Made by a program: the position numbers and the translations under genes. Below are positions 37,602 to 49,598 of a stretch of 64,000 nt of DNA, one piece after another (position 1 is the stretch's first letter; each line of letters opens with the position of its first letter). This stretch comes from Phyto melanocephala (lineage: Eukaryota; Arthropoda; Insecta; Diptera; Rhinophoridae). The notes under the pieces are model-generated. The model ran no database searches and had not been told where the DNA came from. It saw only the letters and a program-made list of their open reading frames with translations. The stretch covers positions 11,445,474-11,509,473 of the forward strand of contig OW799236.1 in assembly GCA_941918925.1 (NCBI GenBank). The letters run 5' to 3'.

Positions 37602-38331
37602 TTTTATACCCTTCACCTGTGGTGCACAAGGGTATATATAGCTTTGTCACTCCGTTTGTAATTTCTACAATTTTCATTTCCGACCCCATTTTCTAAAAGC
37701 TTATGAACAGAGGAGTCGATTAAGCCCGTCTGTCCGTGTGTTGGAAGCAACTAAATGTTCCTCAGACCTGTGTATGGTATCAATCTCTTGGAAATACCCA
37801 GGAATGAATCGCTATTGAAATTCAGCACAATCGCCCCATAACTTTCTGAATATGAGCAAAAAACAACGACCACCTCGTTTTTTTCACAATTACAACAACA
37901 ACATACATATACTGGTTAGAGTAAACGTGGCATCGAATCCCAGCTGAGCCAAAAAAAAATTTTTTTTTATTTTATATATTATATATATTTTTATTATATT
38001 TTTTATATAATTTTTTTTTTAATTTATTAAAAATTTTTTTTTTTAATTTTTTAAAATTTTTTTTTAAATTTTTTTAACAATTTTTTTTTAAATTTTTTAT
38101 TAAATATTTTTTATTGTTTTTTTTTGTTTTAAATACATATTTTTTTTATTGTAATTTTTTTTTGGAAACACATGTAAACTCAATTTATAATTCTGGAATG
38201 GGATTTTTTTTATATGTATGTACGTATTTCATATGAGATGAATGGTTATACAAACAATTGTTATTGCATGACTACACGTTGTGAAGGGTATATAAGATTC
38301 TACACGGCCGAATATAGCACTTTTACTTGTT
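37602..38331 (+). mobile_element. DINE-1-like element
   Basis: Has the 5' hairpin ATACCCTTCACCTGTGGTGC with AAGGGTATATA, CACTCCGTTTGTAATTTC, the CGACCCCATTTTCTAAAAGC block, CGTCTGTCCGTG, a poly(T)-rich centre, and GGGTATATAAGATTCTACAC ending TTACTTGTTT. No protein is encoded. Confidence 0.7.
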
Positions 38332-38569
38332 TATTAATTATTTTTTGCGCAAAACTTTTTTATGAAATATTTCTATGTTCTGTACACGGAAAAAATTAAA
38401 TTTCAGATTCAATAATGAAATTGCAAAACTAAGTAAAATTTTACTAAATATGGACCTATCACGAAAATTCAAAATTTAAACAATTTTTTAATGTATATAT
38501 TTTTTGAAAAAGATTTAAACAAAATATTATTTTAAGAAAATTAAATTAGTTTTAGGCAAAAGTTTGTTC

Positions 38570-39215
38570 ATGGTACAGGTAGATATCGTTAGCACAGCTG
38601 ATCGTCAGCTGTTTGAACCAAATTGTCAAAATTTTTATTCATAGCAGACGCTATTTGAAATTTAAATTAAAAAGCTTTGTAGAACAGCGCTAAAAAAACT
38701 ATTTTTTGGTAAAAAAAAAGTTAAATATTGCACAAGAACGAAATAAGTTTTTTTAGTTATAAAAATAAATTCATTATGGAAAATTTTAAAAATATTTAAC
38801 TATTAAATTGTATGTGAGGTGTGAGTGCAAAAGCAAATGCTAAGAAAAAGTAGATATTATAAAGAATAAATAATACAGGGTATCAATTCTCGTTCTGTGA
38901 AACGAGTTTTTGTGTGTGATATTATATGGTGCCACCATTCACTTTGCTATGCAAAAACTTTTTCATTTCACAGTTTCACAGAACGAGAATTCTACTTCTA
39001 CTCAAAATTTTGCTTTTAAAAATAAATTTTTAAAAATTTTTGTTAAAAAAATAATTTTTATAATTTTTAATTAAATATTCATAGAAAATTGTGATACAGC
39101 AAAAAACTTTAAATTTCTATCCTGTCATACTTTCAAGAAAAATATAAATATGTTATGACAATTTGGAGCTTTGTACAAAAACAAATTGCCTGTTGTTTTT
39201 ATATTTTTGTTTTTC
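38570..39215 (+). repeat. Unclassified dispersed repeat, copy 1
   Basis: Segments around CACAGCTGATCGTCAGCTGTTT (with its own dyad), ATTCATAGAAAATTGTGATAC and TACAAAAACAAATTGCCTGT recur in inverted orientation at 43490-43745. An internal inverted pair TTCTCGTTCTGTGAAAC/GTTTCACAGAACGAGAA lies at about 38886-38994. No coding sequence. Origin unknown. Confidence 0.6.
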
Positions 39216-39999
39216 TTATAGGGAGGAGTTTACCTAGTTTTGTTATTGGTACTTTGTTTGTTTGAACATATGTACATTCATTAAAAATATTGTTTTTTTG
39301 TGTTGCAATAATTTTTATTTTTTGAATCATTTTTTATATTATAAGACACACGCATTTTTTAACTTTGTAAATTTTCATCAGCATTTTCATAATCAATATT
39401 TAAACTTATTAACGGATTATTGAACCACATTTTTTAACCATATTCCTTGTATATTTAAAAATTAATTTAAAATCTGTATGTAAATAATATTAAGTAAAAA
39501 TAATAAGTATTATTAAACAGTAACGTTTAGTTATAAGTATTAAACAGCAATAAAATTTTAAAACTCACATTTCTTAAATAATCTTAACGTTTCGAATGGT
39601 CTCAAATGAATGCTAAAAACACTACTGATAAATAGAGAGTTTAGAAAACAAATTAATAAATTTGATTACAGTTTACAATACAGCTTAAAGAGTTATTTAA
39701 ATTTGTTTAATTAAAATACGCATGAAGTTAAACAGCTTAATACACATGAAATAACGAATATGATAAAAAAAAAACTTTATGCATACATATGTATGTATGT
39801 ACATGTGTGCTAAATTGTATTAATAATTTTAATATCTAAATAGTTTAAATTTATGTTAAAAATAGATAAAGAAAGATAATGTTTTTACGAAAAAGAAAAA
39901 CAAAAATAGTTAATGATAAATTAATAAACAACTTTAAATAGCTCATTTTATTAAAAGAAACTAGGTCGATTTAACATTTGAATCTATCAATTTGACATA

Positions 40000-40538
40000 C
40001 AGTTCTGTCTGGGTAGAGTGAACCTCCGATGCTATGAATACCTCGTTAGAGTGAACACTAGAATGTTTACATTGACTACTCTGTAGAGTGAACACTCATG
40101 AACCTCTATAGAGTAAACATACTTTATAGTGAGTTTTTATGTTTGGCGAAGGAGAAAAACAATGAAAAGGAGTATAAAAATTAAAGAGAACATAAAATAA
40201 CGGTATAGTAACGATTCTTTTAGAGTAAGTTGAGAAGTTACTCTCACAAATACCCATTCTATGAAGTGTTAATTTATTAAAGACTGCGCGCATGATCCAT
40301 TAAGGTCGTGTCTTAAAGTTAATTTCTGAATAATTGGTGTTATATAATTGTTACGTAAAAATGGATTCGAAAAAAGAAAGCATTTGTCTTTAAAACAAAA
40401 AAAGCGACATTATAAAAGAAATTGAAAAGGTGCTAGTGTTACTTCTTTGGCACAGCGTTTCAACCTTGATTTAATGAACAACCTGGTTATAGTGACATCG
40501 CTCTGCAAAAATTAGTTCACTCTACCCAGACAGCACTG
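40000..40538 (+). mobile_element. pogo/Tigger-like element, decayed
   Basis: TA-flanked, 539 bp. Inverted ends are CAGTTCTGTCTGGGTAGAGT and the mirrored ACTCTACCCAGACAGCACTG. Inside the left end the motif TAGAGTGAAC recurs about four times. Near 40361-40475 the plus strand keeps a degenerate CENP-B/pogo-type N-terminal DNA-binding block, with KGASVTSLAQRFNL after a stop. The rest of the transposase is missing. Confidence 0.75.
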
Positions 40539-40849
40539 TATTTGCAAGAAAAAGTTTTTCCAAAAATAAAAAATAATAAATGACATCATTTAATTTTTGA
40601 AAATTTCAAATTAATAAAAATTATAACTCTTCTCCTTTTAGTTGTACTTAGATTCTTAGTATTTGTGACTTATTGAGATGTTTTTGTTATATCCGTCTGC
40701 CTGTAGCTATTCACAGTTACGAAGCACCGGTTATTATAGGAAATAAATACAAAATGTAAAAAACTAGCCCTTTCCTTTGATTGGGTTAAATACTGCAATT
40801 AATTTTTAAAATTATTCTATTAAAATATGCTTAACAGAGGTGCCAGATA

Positions 40850-41165
40850 TAGGGTGGACCAACAAGACACACGATGTTAATAAAACAAAAAGTTTTCAAA
40901 GAATTATCTTTTTCTTTTGCGATAGAAGGATCTATGACAATTATGTGTGAAACAAAATATTGGCCAAATGCTCGCCACCGCTTCGGTGTCGTACTTCTAT
41001 CCGGTGGTCCATATTTTCAAATACACTGAGACAAAATTGAGATTTAATGTGCGAATTATCCCATTTACGTAACATTTTCTTTTAAATATACCCAAAGAAA
41101 GAAATTCCATTGTGTTAAATCACAATTAACATCGAAACGAGGTGAGATAACGCGGCCATTAAATT
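40850..41165 (-). mobile_element. Decayed mariner-like transposase relic
   Basis: AGGGTGGACCAAC at the left end. Minus-strand frames include CDLTQWNFFLWVYLKENV, matching CDLTPLDFFLWGY of mariner transposases, followed by stops. A shortened relative occurs at 34351. Confidence 0.55.
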
Positions 41166-41369
41166 AGTTGACTTTTGATTTTAAAAGCTACAGATTTATT
41201 GACACACTTTCTGATTCATTTTTGAATTACTGTTTATAAAATTACAAGTTATATTTAAGCATATATTTTATCCAAAATTTTTAAAGTAATTTTTTTTTTT
41301 TGCATTATAAGTAGTTTTTTAAGAATGCCTTCCATTCTTGAAAGTTTAGTCAATACCAATAATAAATAT

Positions 41370-41549
41370 CAAGATATATTTATTCATCAGATAGTTTTGA
41401 TTCGTCAGCTGATTATTTTATTCTTCACTCATTTTAAATTTCAGCTGTCAAAGTCAAAGTTTTAGATGTCAAACTTCATTTGTATATAAAAAATATAAAT
41501 AAAACATATCTCTCCGAACTTCATTTACCTGATTAATAAATATGCCTTG
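41370..41549. mobile_element. hAT-type MITE copy C with perfect 8-bp target duplication
   Basis: A 180-bp element with ends CAAGATATATTTATTCATCA and the mirrored TGATTAATAAATATGCCTTG. It is flanked on both sides by ATAAATAT (41362-41369 and 41550-41557). Same family as the copies at 34505 and 34839. Non-coding. Confidence 0.85.
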
Positions 41550-41736
41550 ATAAATATTTAGTAATTTAATTTTTGTTTTACTATTTATATAATAAACAAA
41601 ATATGTGTAAGTCAAAGTATTTCCGCAATTATGTAAATACGTTTACTATCAATACATACATATGTATATATTCATGACCTTCTATTGTTAAAAAAATGCA
41701 AATAAAAAATCGAATCCATCTGTGTTTATTTAAATA

Positions 41737-42603
41737 CTAGCCAAACCCGGCGCGCGTTGCTACGCCCCTTAATGAATCGAAATGCATTCTGAATTTTAAT
41801 TGAATATCAAGTGCAAAAACCTAAAAATTATAATTTTTTATGGGCGTGGCATTGCCCACTTTTCTAATCACGAAATTGTAAAGTCGTAACAACTCAATAT
41901 GTGTGCAAAGTTTCAGAAAAATCGGACCAGTGCAAGTACCTCAAAATTATAATTGTTTTTATGGGCGTGGCCCTGCCCACTTTTCTAATCACGAAATTAT
42001 TAAGTCATAGCAGCTCAATATGTGTGCCAAGTTTCAGAAAAATCGGTCCAGTGCAAGTACCTCAAAATGATACCTATTTTTTATGGGCGTGGCACTGTCC
42101 ACTTTTCTAATCACGAAATTATTGAGTCATGACAGCTCAATATGTGTGCAAAGTTTCAGAAAAATCGGTCTGGTGCAAGTACCTCAAAATTATAACTTTT
42201 TTTTGTGGGCGTGACCCTGCCCACTTTTCTAATCACGATACTATATGGTTATGACAGCTTAGTATGTGTGCAAAGTTTCAGAAAAATCGGTCCAGTGCAA
42301 GTACCTTAAAATTAAAACTGTTTTAGGGGCGTGGCCCCGCCCACTTTTCTTATCACGAAATTATTTAGTCATGACAGCTCGATATGTGTGCAAAGTTTCA
42401 GAAAAATCGGTCAAGTGCAAGTAGCTGAAACTGATAAATAATTTTTATGGGCGTGGCCCCGCCCACTTTTTTCCACCCATAAACACTCCCTGGTATGTGT
42501 ACAACAACTTACCAAAGTTTGAGCCTGATCGGTTTTACAGTTTTGGAGTCTATAGCTAACACACACACACACACAGAGTTTCACTTTTATATATATAGAT
42601 AGA
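41737..42603 (-). mobile_element. Non-autonomous Helitron with tandem units
   Basis: On the minus strand it starts A|TCTATCTATATATATAAAAG at 42603. It ends with a GC-rich segment CAACGCGCGCCGGGTTTGG then CTAG (41737-41740) followed by T, the Helitron end signature. The interior has about five or six units of 120-123 bp containing GTGCAAAGTTTCAGAAAAAT and GGGCGTGGC, plus an AC microsatellite near the 5' end. No Rep/helicase. Confidence 0.75.
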
Positions 42604-43489
42604 TAAGTCTATAACTAGTTATACTTCGTTAGTACAATTCTTACTATTTATTCAATATTCATGTTCTTTTTTTAATAATAAATAACATTTTTGGTAAAAT
42701 TATTATTATTTTTATTATTACTCTAATTAAATTTGTTTAGGAAAATAAATAGTACTCTGAGAGCATAGCAAGAAACTGTTTGTTTCTTTTTTGTTCATTA
42801 TTTACCTTTATGTTATAAATAAAGTTAATAATTTCATTTAGGTTATTTTTCTAATTTTCTAAATAAATCTGTCTAAAATATATCTTATTCGTTTGGTCTC
42901 GTTCCAAAAACGTTCAAAGAACTGCGGTCCAATATTAAACGAGAATTTCGACCAGTTTGTGTTCTTTCATACCAGTGCTCCGCAGCGAATATTTGAACGA
43001 TGTCGTATTCCATTAAAAATGAAATCAATTTTCTACAAAAAAAAAATTAGCCAACCAAAATGTTTTTTAAATAAAAAATACGTCACTTTATGTGAAAAGT
43101 CCGTTATTAAAGTTTGTCTTCTTTTATTTTAGGTTCATGATAATGCAGTTCGCATAGTCACGGTGGTAAAGAAAAATATTTTTTCTAATTTAACATAGAT
43201 GAAAGTACGACACACGATTTCAAAATAAAAAAAATCAGAAAAGGAAAAGTTGATCAAGTCTCACTTCTGAGAGTTACAAAAAATATATAAAAACTAAAAT
43301 TTTGTAAAATTTTGAAGCAAAAATAAAAAAAAATCAAAAAACATTTGAATCAAAAAAATATTATATATATTGTTTTGGGAGCAAAAACAATAATATAATT
43401 TTTTTTTATTTCCCATCCCTGTATAAATCCAACACAACACTTTAACAACATATGAAACGAAATTGTAAAAAATTTTACATGAAATTTTA
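42604..43489. other. Intergenic DNA, nothing recognised
   Basis: AT-rich. A 79-codon plus-strand frame at 42893-43132 (with PILNENFDQFVFFHTSAPQ) has no recognisable domain and an AT-driven composition; a scrap of an old element cannot be excluded. Confidence 0.35.
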
Positions 43490-43745
43490 CAAGAAAATCA
43501 GGCAAACAACAGGCAATTTGTTTTTGTACAATGCACCAAACTGTCATCACACATTAATATTTTTCTTCAAAGTATGTCAGAGATGGAAATTTAAAGTTTT
43601 TTGCGGTATCACAATTTTCTATGAATAATTAAAAATGTTAAAAATTATTTTTCAAACAAAAATTTTAAAAAATTTGTATTTATGAGCCAGATTTTTAGTA
43701 CTACGTTTGGCACAAACAGCTGACTATCAGCTGCACAAAGTCCAC
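43490..43745 (-). repeat. Unclassified dispersed repeat, copy 2 (inverted to 38.6-39.2 kb)
   Basis: The minus strand matches copy 1 in order: CAGCTGATAGTCAGCTGTTT, then ATTCATAGAAAATTGTGATA, AAAAAACTTTAAATTTCCAT and TACAAAAACAAATTGCCTGT. Spacing is shorter than in copy 1, so one copy has insertions or deletions. A DINE-1-like element begins directly after it. Confidence 0.6.
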
Positions 43746-43749
43746 CTGG

Positions 43750-44469
43750 TTATACCCTTCACCTGTGGTGCACAAGGGTATATATAGCTTTGTCATTCCG
43801 TTTGTAATTTCTACAATTTTCATTTCCGACCCCATAAAGTACATATTTTCTGAACGCTTATGAATAGAGGAGTCGATTAAGCCCTGACCGTCTGTCCGTC
43901 TGCCTGTCTGTCCGTGTGTTGGTTGAAATGAACTTTTAGAAGCAACTATATGTTCCTCAGATCTGTATATGGTATCAATCTCTTGGAAATATCCAGGAAT
44001 AAATCGCTATTGAAATTCAGCACAATCGCCCCATAACTTTCTGAGATATGAGCAAAAAACCACGACCACCTCGTTTTTTTACACAATTACAACAACAACA
44101 TACATACATACATTCATGTAAAAAAACATACCAAAAAAAAATTACAAAAAAAAAATATATTAAAAATAGAAAAAAAAATAATAAAAAAAATTGCAAAAAA
44201 AAATTTAAAAAAATTTTTTAAAAATTTTTTAAAAAAATTTAAAAAAAAATATAAAAAAATAGTAAAATATAAATAATATGTTGAATAAAATAAAATAAAA
44301 TTTTTTTGGCTCAGCTGGGATTCGATGACACATTTATTCTAACCAGTATATACATATGTACGTATTTTATATGAGTTGAATGGTGATACAAACAATTGCT
44401 ATTGCATTACTACACGTTGTGAAAAGTATATAAGATTCGGCACGGCCGAATATAGACTGTTACTTGTTT
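43750..44469 (+). mobile_element. DINE-1-like element
   Basis: 5' hairpin TATACCCTTCACCTGTGGTG with AAGGGTATATA, then CATTCCGTTTGTAATTTC, CCGACCCCATAAAGTACATA, a CTGTCCGTCTGCCTGTCTG block, A/T tracts, and the 3' hairpin TTCGGCACGGCCGAATA with TTACTTGTTT. Non-coding. Confidence 0.7.
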
Positions 44470-46175
44470 TATTGTACCATGGTTTCAATAATAATAATGA
44501 AATTAGTGACCATTGAAATCTATTGTTTTATACTTACGTTGTATAGTTATTTTTGTTATTTATTTTTTTTAAGCCATCGTTTTAATCTTCCATATGTATG
44601 TATGTAACTTTAAAAGAAATCCTTCAATTAATTGTTTTTTTACAATTTGATTTTATTAAATCCTTATTTTATTTTTTTTATTTGAATTTCAACTTATATA
44701 CAATGTATTTCACCTTTTCCTCGCTGTTTTTAAAATATCTTATCTTTGATTTCATGAAAATTTTTGTAAAAAATAAAAAAAAAACATGTTTCGCAGTATG
44801 GTGTTTTTATTTAGTTTATTAAATTAATAAGTAATGTAGAAGTGCTTTATTTAATAAAAAAAAACACTATTTTTGTTTAAATAAATAAATGACTACCAAA
44901 TATAATATTTACATATATACATACACATTTATATTTATGTAAAATATGTACTGCATTAATGAAAATGTTATATGAATACAAATAGTAATAAAATTAATTA
45001 TATTTTATTTCAAAGTATTTACAATTTCATTTAGAGTTAAAAGTTATCATTTATTTTATTGGTTTTTTTCCCAGTCATTAAAAGAAATATTTATTTTTTA
45101 AGAATTTGTTATATGCGTTTTTTTTCTTTGTTTGTTTTCATTTTTTATGTGTCTTTTTATTAATTCTTTAAGAATTTTTCTTATTATTTTAATCATACAT
45201 AATAATAATTTTAACTTCTTTTGTCTAAGGCACTTTTACAATTTTTTTTTTTTTTATTTTAAGTTTTTTATAATATTTTTTTTTATTAGCCCCAGTTTGG
45301 ATTTATTTTTTTAATTTTTAACTAAAATGAATGATTTGCGCGTGATTTTTTTTTAATTTTTGTTAATGCTAACAAAACCAAAAATGTTAAAATTAAATAT
45401 TACATAATTTCGAGAAAAAAATTTAAATTTTTACTAATGGAAAATGGCGTTATATGAAGTGTATTTCCCCATAGCTAATACCATTAATTGGTTTTAATTA
45501 CAGGTTTGACAACCCAACATAATACACACAGAATTATAATTTTGTCATATTACACATATACTTGGCAACCCTTAAAGGGGCAAACTAGATTATTTAACGA
45601 AAAACTATGCGCATGGCGTAATTTTTAGTTTTATAATTTTTGAAACTTAAAAATGTCTGCCCATACACTTTTGCTATATAGTCTCACAGGATCAGCTTAC
45701 CATAAGCAGCTCCCTTCCTGTAATTTCAAATCGTCAAACTCCATAAAAAAACTCGTTTAAAAAGTAAAAAAAAAATACGGTAACATTGTTGAGAGAGTGA
45801 GTGTCTATAAATAAGAGCATTAGAAAAAACACTCGGTAAATTACGTTAGTCGGAATGCTGTTTGATCATTTAAACGTTTACCTGAAAAAAAGAAAGCTGT
45901 TTTGCTTAACCGATATGTCACGATAAATAGTTAGTTGTGTTTGTATATTTAAGTTAAATAGAGCATAAAAACATGTTTTTAAAAGTCCATTTTAATACGA
46001 TTAAAAGCGTTAAAATTATCTTATAATTGATTATAAAATTTTATAACATACCTAACCATTACAAAGTTATTCTAAACTATAACGATTAAGAAATGGTTCA
46101 TTATATTATACTGTATTACATCAGATTATAGGAATGTTACAATTGGTGCATTCACAAGAAGCCCTAAGTGTCTTA
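44470..46175. other. AT-rich intergenic DNA, nothing recognised
   Basis: Very T-rich stretches (44590-45310) yield Phe/Leu/Ile-rich frames that I regard as noise. No gene, RNA or bounded element was identified. Confidence 0.45.
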
Positions 46176-46394
46176 GGACCATTATTACAACTTGCCGTTA
46201 GTTAAAGGCAGGATTTTGTCGGACCGATAAATGGCTTTGCATTATAAAGCCTTCATGTATTATTTTCTTATCCATTAAATATTATTATTTTTAATTAAAA
46301 TAACAATAGAAAGTTTAAGTTGTAATAATGCAAAGCTATTTATCGAGCGCAAAAAATCCTACCATTAGCTAACGGCAAGTTGTAATAATGGCCC
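46176..46394. mobile_element. MITE with long inverted ends and 3-bp TTA flanks (PIF/Harbinger-like)
   Basis: A 219-bp element whose inverted arms of about 75 bases run from GGACCATTATTACAACTTGC at the left to the mirrored GCAAGTTGTAATAATGGCCC at the right. Flanked by TTA on both sides (46173-46175, 46395-46397). The 3-bp TWA duplication and GG start suggest PIF/Harbinger. Non-coding. Confidence 0.7.
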
Positions 46395-46499
46395 TTATTA
46401 TTATAGTCATAATTTTCCGAAAATTTTAATAATAATGAAAATATTAAAAAAAAAGGGTTGTAATACAATACAACATCTTATGATGCTATTAATATCCCT

Positions 46500-46975
46500 T
46501 TTTACAATGTTCCACTGTGTTATTACTCAGTTATAACCAGTAATAACTCATAACCTAGTTATAGTATAATATAACCCATTTTAGCATATTATAAACCAGA
46601 TATAATACATTATAACCCAGTTAAAATACATTATAAACCAGTTATAATCTATTATTACTTACGTTATAATAACTAATAAACCAATTTTAAAATATTAAAA
46701 CCCAGTTATAATGTATTATTACCAGGTTATAATACATTATAAGTAAGTTATAATATACTATAATCCAGTTAAAATATATTATAACTTAGTTATAAAATAT
46801 TATGACTTAGTTATAACTAATTATAACCCAAATATAGTACATTATAACCCAGTTATAGTACCTTACAACACTATAACCCAGTTATAATACAATATAAACA
46901 AGTTATTGTACGTTATCACCCATTTATAGTACATTATCACCCAGTTATAAAATGTTACAACTGCATTAAAATGTT
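46500..46975. repeat. Degenerate AT-rich tandem array
   Basis: About 20 or more imperfect copies of a unit of roughly 20-24 bases built on TATAACCCAGTTATAATACA, ordered head to tail with drifting spacing. The motif is itself partly palindromic (TTATAA). No coding capacity. Confidence 0.75.
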
Positions 46976-48167
46976 ACAGTGATGTGTAGTTTTGACAAAT
47001 TATTAAAGCGTCGAAAAACACACTCCGCTGTTCTGTTTTCCGAGTGAATTTAAATAATTTGAAATCTCTGGTGCCGGATAAACAAACATTTTTCAAATTT
47101 ATGTTTTTATTCTTACTTACTAATTTTTGCTATAGCTAATGTTTTATTTAACGGTATAGGAAGTAAATTTTGTTTATTTTCGTTTTCTATTATCGTTTAT
47201 GTTGTTATTTAGGTCTCTTAGTTTTAAAACATTTGTTTTTTTATATATATGATCAAATTATTTTTTTTTTTTAATTCATTACTACGACCATTTAAAAACT
47301 AAGGGAAAACTTTTGTTTATTCTTCTAGTTAAATGTTTGATTTTAATGTTATAGAAATTTATAAACGTTTAAGTTTAGCCATAGTTTTTATTTAGAAAAT
47401 ATATAAAATAAATAAATTAAAAAACCTATCACCCAATAAATAGTTGTTTTGTCTCACATTTAAGTTTGAAAAATAAAATTATTTTTATTGTATTCAAATT
47501 ATCTTATTTACATTTATTTATAATTTGTTTATAACTAGTTATTAGTTTTAAAGTAAAGTATACTACACATGTGCAAGGTTGTTTAGCTTAAGTTATACAT
47601 ATTTTATAAGTAGTTTACTTAAAGTGAAAATTCCTTAAAAACTAGGGATATTTTTATTTAAATTTATTTATTGTTTAGTAATAATTAAACAAATACTAGT
47701 ACAAATATCACGGTTTTACAGCTTAAAATCGAATTTTAATAATGAATTTTAATTCTATATTTTTAATTAAACAAATTATGTATGATGAAATAAAAGTTAT
47801 ATTTATATTAAGAGATTAAGTCAAATTTAAGATTAACTAAAGAAGGAACAGTTTTACTATATCAAAATAGTTTTATTAAAAAATATTTACGTAGAGGATT
47901 CTAAGAAACGTAAAACAATCTTTCTTTGCTCTGTGTTGCCACTAAAAACAAAATTGTTCGAAATTATTATTGCAGTGTTGTTGTTTATAACCGAACGACT
48001 TAATTTCACTCGGACCCTAGAGCAGAGGAAAAATGTTGCAATAATTTACATGGAAGTGTAAAATAATTATATTTTACAATACTTTGTAAAATATTTCAAA
48101 GATGTTACATTGACATTGAAACACGTTATAGGGTTTTTTAAAAAATTTTATAACAATACAATACAAA
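46976..48167. other. AT-rich intergenic DNA, nothing recognised
   Basis: No credible frame, RNA gene or bounded element was found. Confidence 0.4.
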
Positions 48168-48551
48168 GGGCCAATTCAAAGTAGACTCTCATATTGTACT
48201 ATGTCATATAATTCATATTAATATGACTAGTGACTTTGAACACCTTTTGTTAACAAATTATGTATTTAATACAAGAAAGAAGACAAAGAGATGACGCTGT
48301 TAAAAATTGTATGTATACAGGAAAGAATAAAATAGAAAATATTCTCTCTGAGAGGTGAGAAGCGAAGAAATTCTTTCTGAGAGAAAGTATGGTTAAAAGT
48401 ATAACATAAACAATTTCTTATACATAGGAAACAAATGTGTAAAGTCATATTATTTTTTTGTATGGAAATTACTAACAAAAATTTTATGCATGCCTAAAAT
48501 AATATGAAATAGCACAAATATGACTGATATGCAACCACTTTGAATTGGCCC
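48168..48551. mobile_element. MITE-like inverted-repeat element
   Basis: Inverted ends GGGCCAATTCAAAGT and ACTTTGAATTGGCCC, 384 bp apart end to end, flanked by AAA on both sides. The GGGCCA start resembles the element at 46176. The interior is AT-rich and non-coding. The 3-bp flank match is weak evidence in such DNA. Confidence 0.55.
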
Positions 48552-49417
48552 AAAGTTTCATAATTCATTATAAAAGTATTATAATACATTATGACATTGT
48601 AGCGGCATATTATTGTAATTTTTAACAAATTTCGATTAAACCTCGTTTTATGGGTTTTAATAATTTTTTTTTTTAGCTCAGGAAAATTTGAAAGAAATTA
48701 GCTTTGACAGATTCCAAATACGAATGACAAATATCAGCTGAAAAGCTTTATAAGATTGTATTAGAAGACAAATTTTATAGGAATATAAACAGATGTTAGC
48801 GTAATAATTAAACTCGAAATTTATCACACCTTTTCAAAACGAAAGCTTTTCATTACATATACATATATAGATTCAGATAGGAAAAGATCGTTAAAGCTCC
48901 TAATGTTGACTAGAGGAATTTTTCCATTTAGGGATACCAGGATATTAATAATATCATACAAATTATTTCAAATTATTTTTAATTTTTCTATGCAACGCGA
49001 AGTCATTTAGTAAGGTTTTTTGCGAAATGAAGTATTCGCACAATATAAGCTTAGGCTGTGATACAAATTACAATATAAAGGCAGTTTTGAAACCATAATA
49101 TTATTATAATAAAATTTCGTTATAACACTTTTTTTTTAATATTTAGAAAAGTGTTACAAAACAATAATTTTTTAATTAGGTTATAATGTTTAATTTTATA
49201 TAAAAATAAAAATAAACAGCGCTATAAAGTTAAGCTGGTAGTGCTATTACAACTAAATATACAATGTTAAAATATCAAAATATGTTATTTTTGTATATTA
49301 TCATTATTTTAAAATGCATTGTGGCTGGTATAAATGTTGAAAATTATTAAAAACTAATACATATAAAATGTAGTTAGAATGAAACACTTATACTACTAAA
49401 TTGTTAAAACACACGCG

Positions 49418-49541
49418 GCGTTATGCATTATAGCAAACTGTGTGCTAACTAACGAGCTGCTAACTTCCCCTTATAGAACTTTATCCATAAAAAAGTAAGC
49501 AGCTTATTAGTTGGCACACAGTTTGTTATTATGCCTAACGT
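49418..49541. repeat. Imperfect hairpin of about 124 bp
   Basis: The left arm has ATTATAGCAAACTGTGTGCT then AACTAACGAGCTGCT; the right arm returns the mirrored TTGGCACACAGTTTGTTATT after AGCAGCTTATTAG. Arms of about 50 bases with several mismatches. Probably a small MITE remnant. Confidence 0.55.
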
Positions 49542-49598
49542 AGATGATGACTTTTTATAATTAAATTTAAATGCACTGAAATTCCACTATAATAGATA

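Noticed and set aside
41900..42480. Regular repeat spacing suggestive of a CRISPR-like array
   Set aside because: Repeats are contiguous 120-bp units inside a Helitron in a eukaryotic genome; no spacers.
44598..45314. Two small hydrophobic open frames that look like membrane proteins
   Set aside because: T-rich DNA read in frame gives Phe/Leu/Ile strings by default; no start context, homology or conservation signal is visible.
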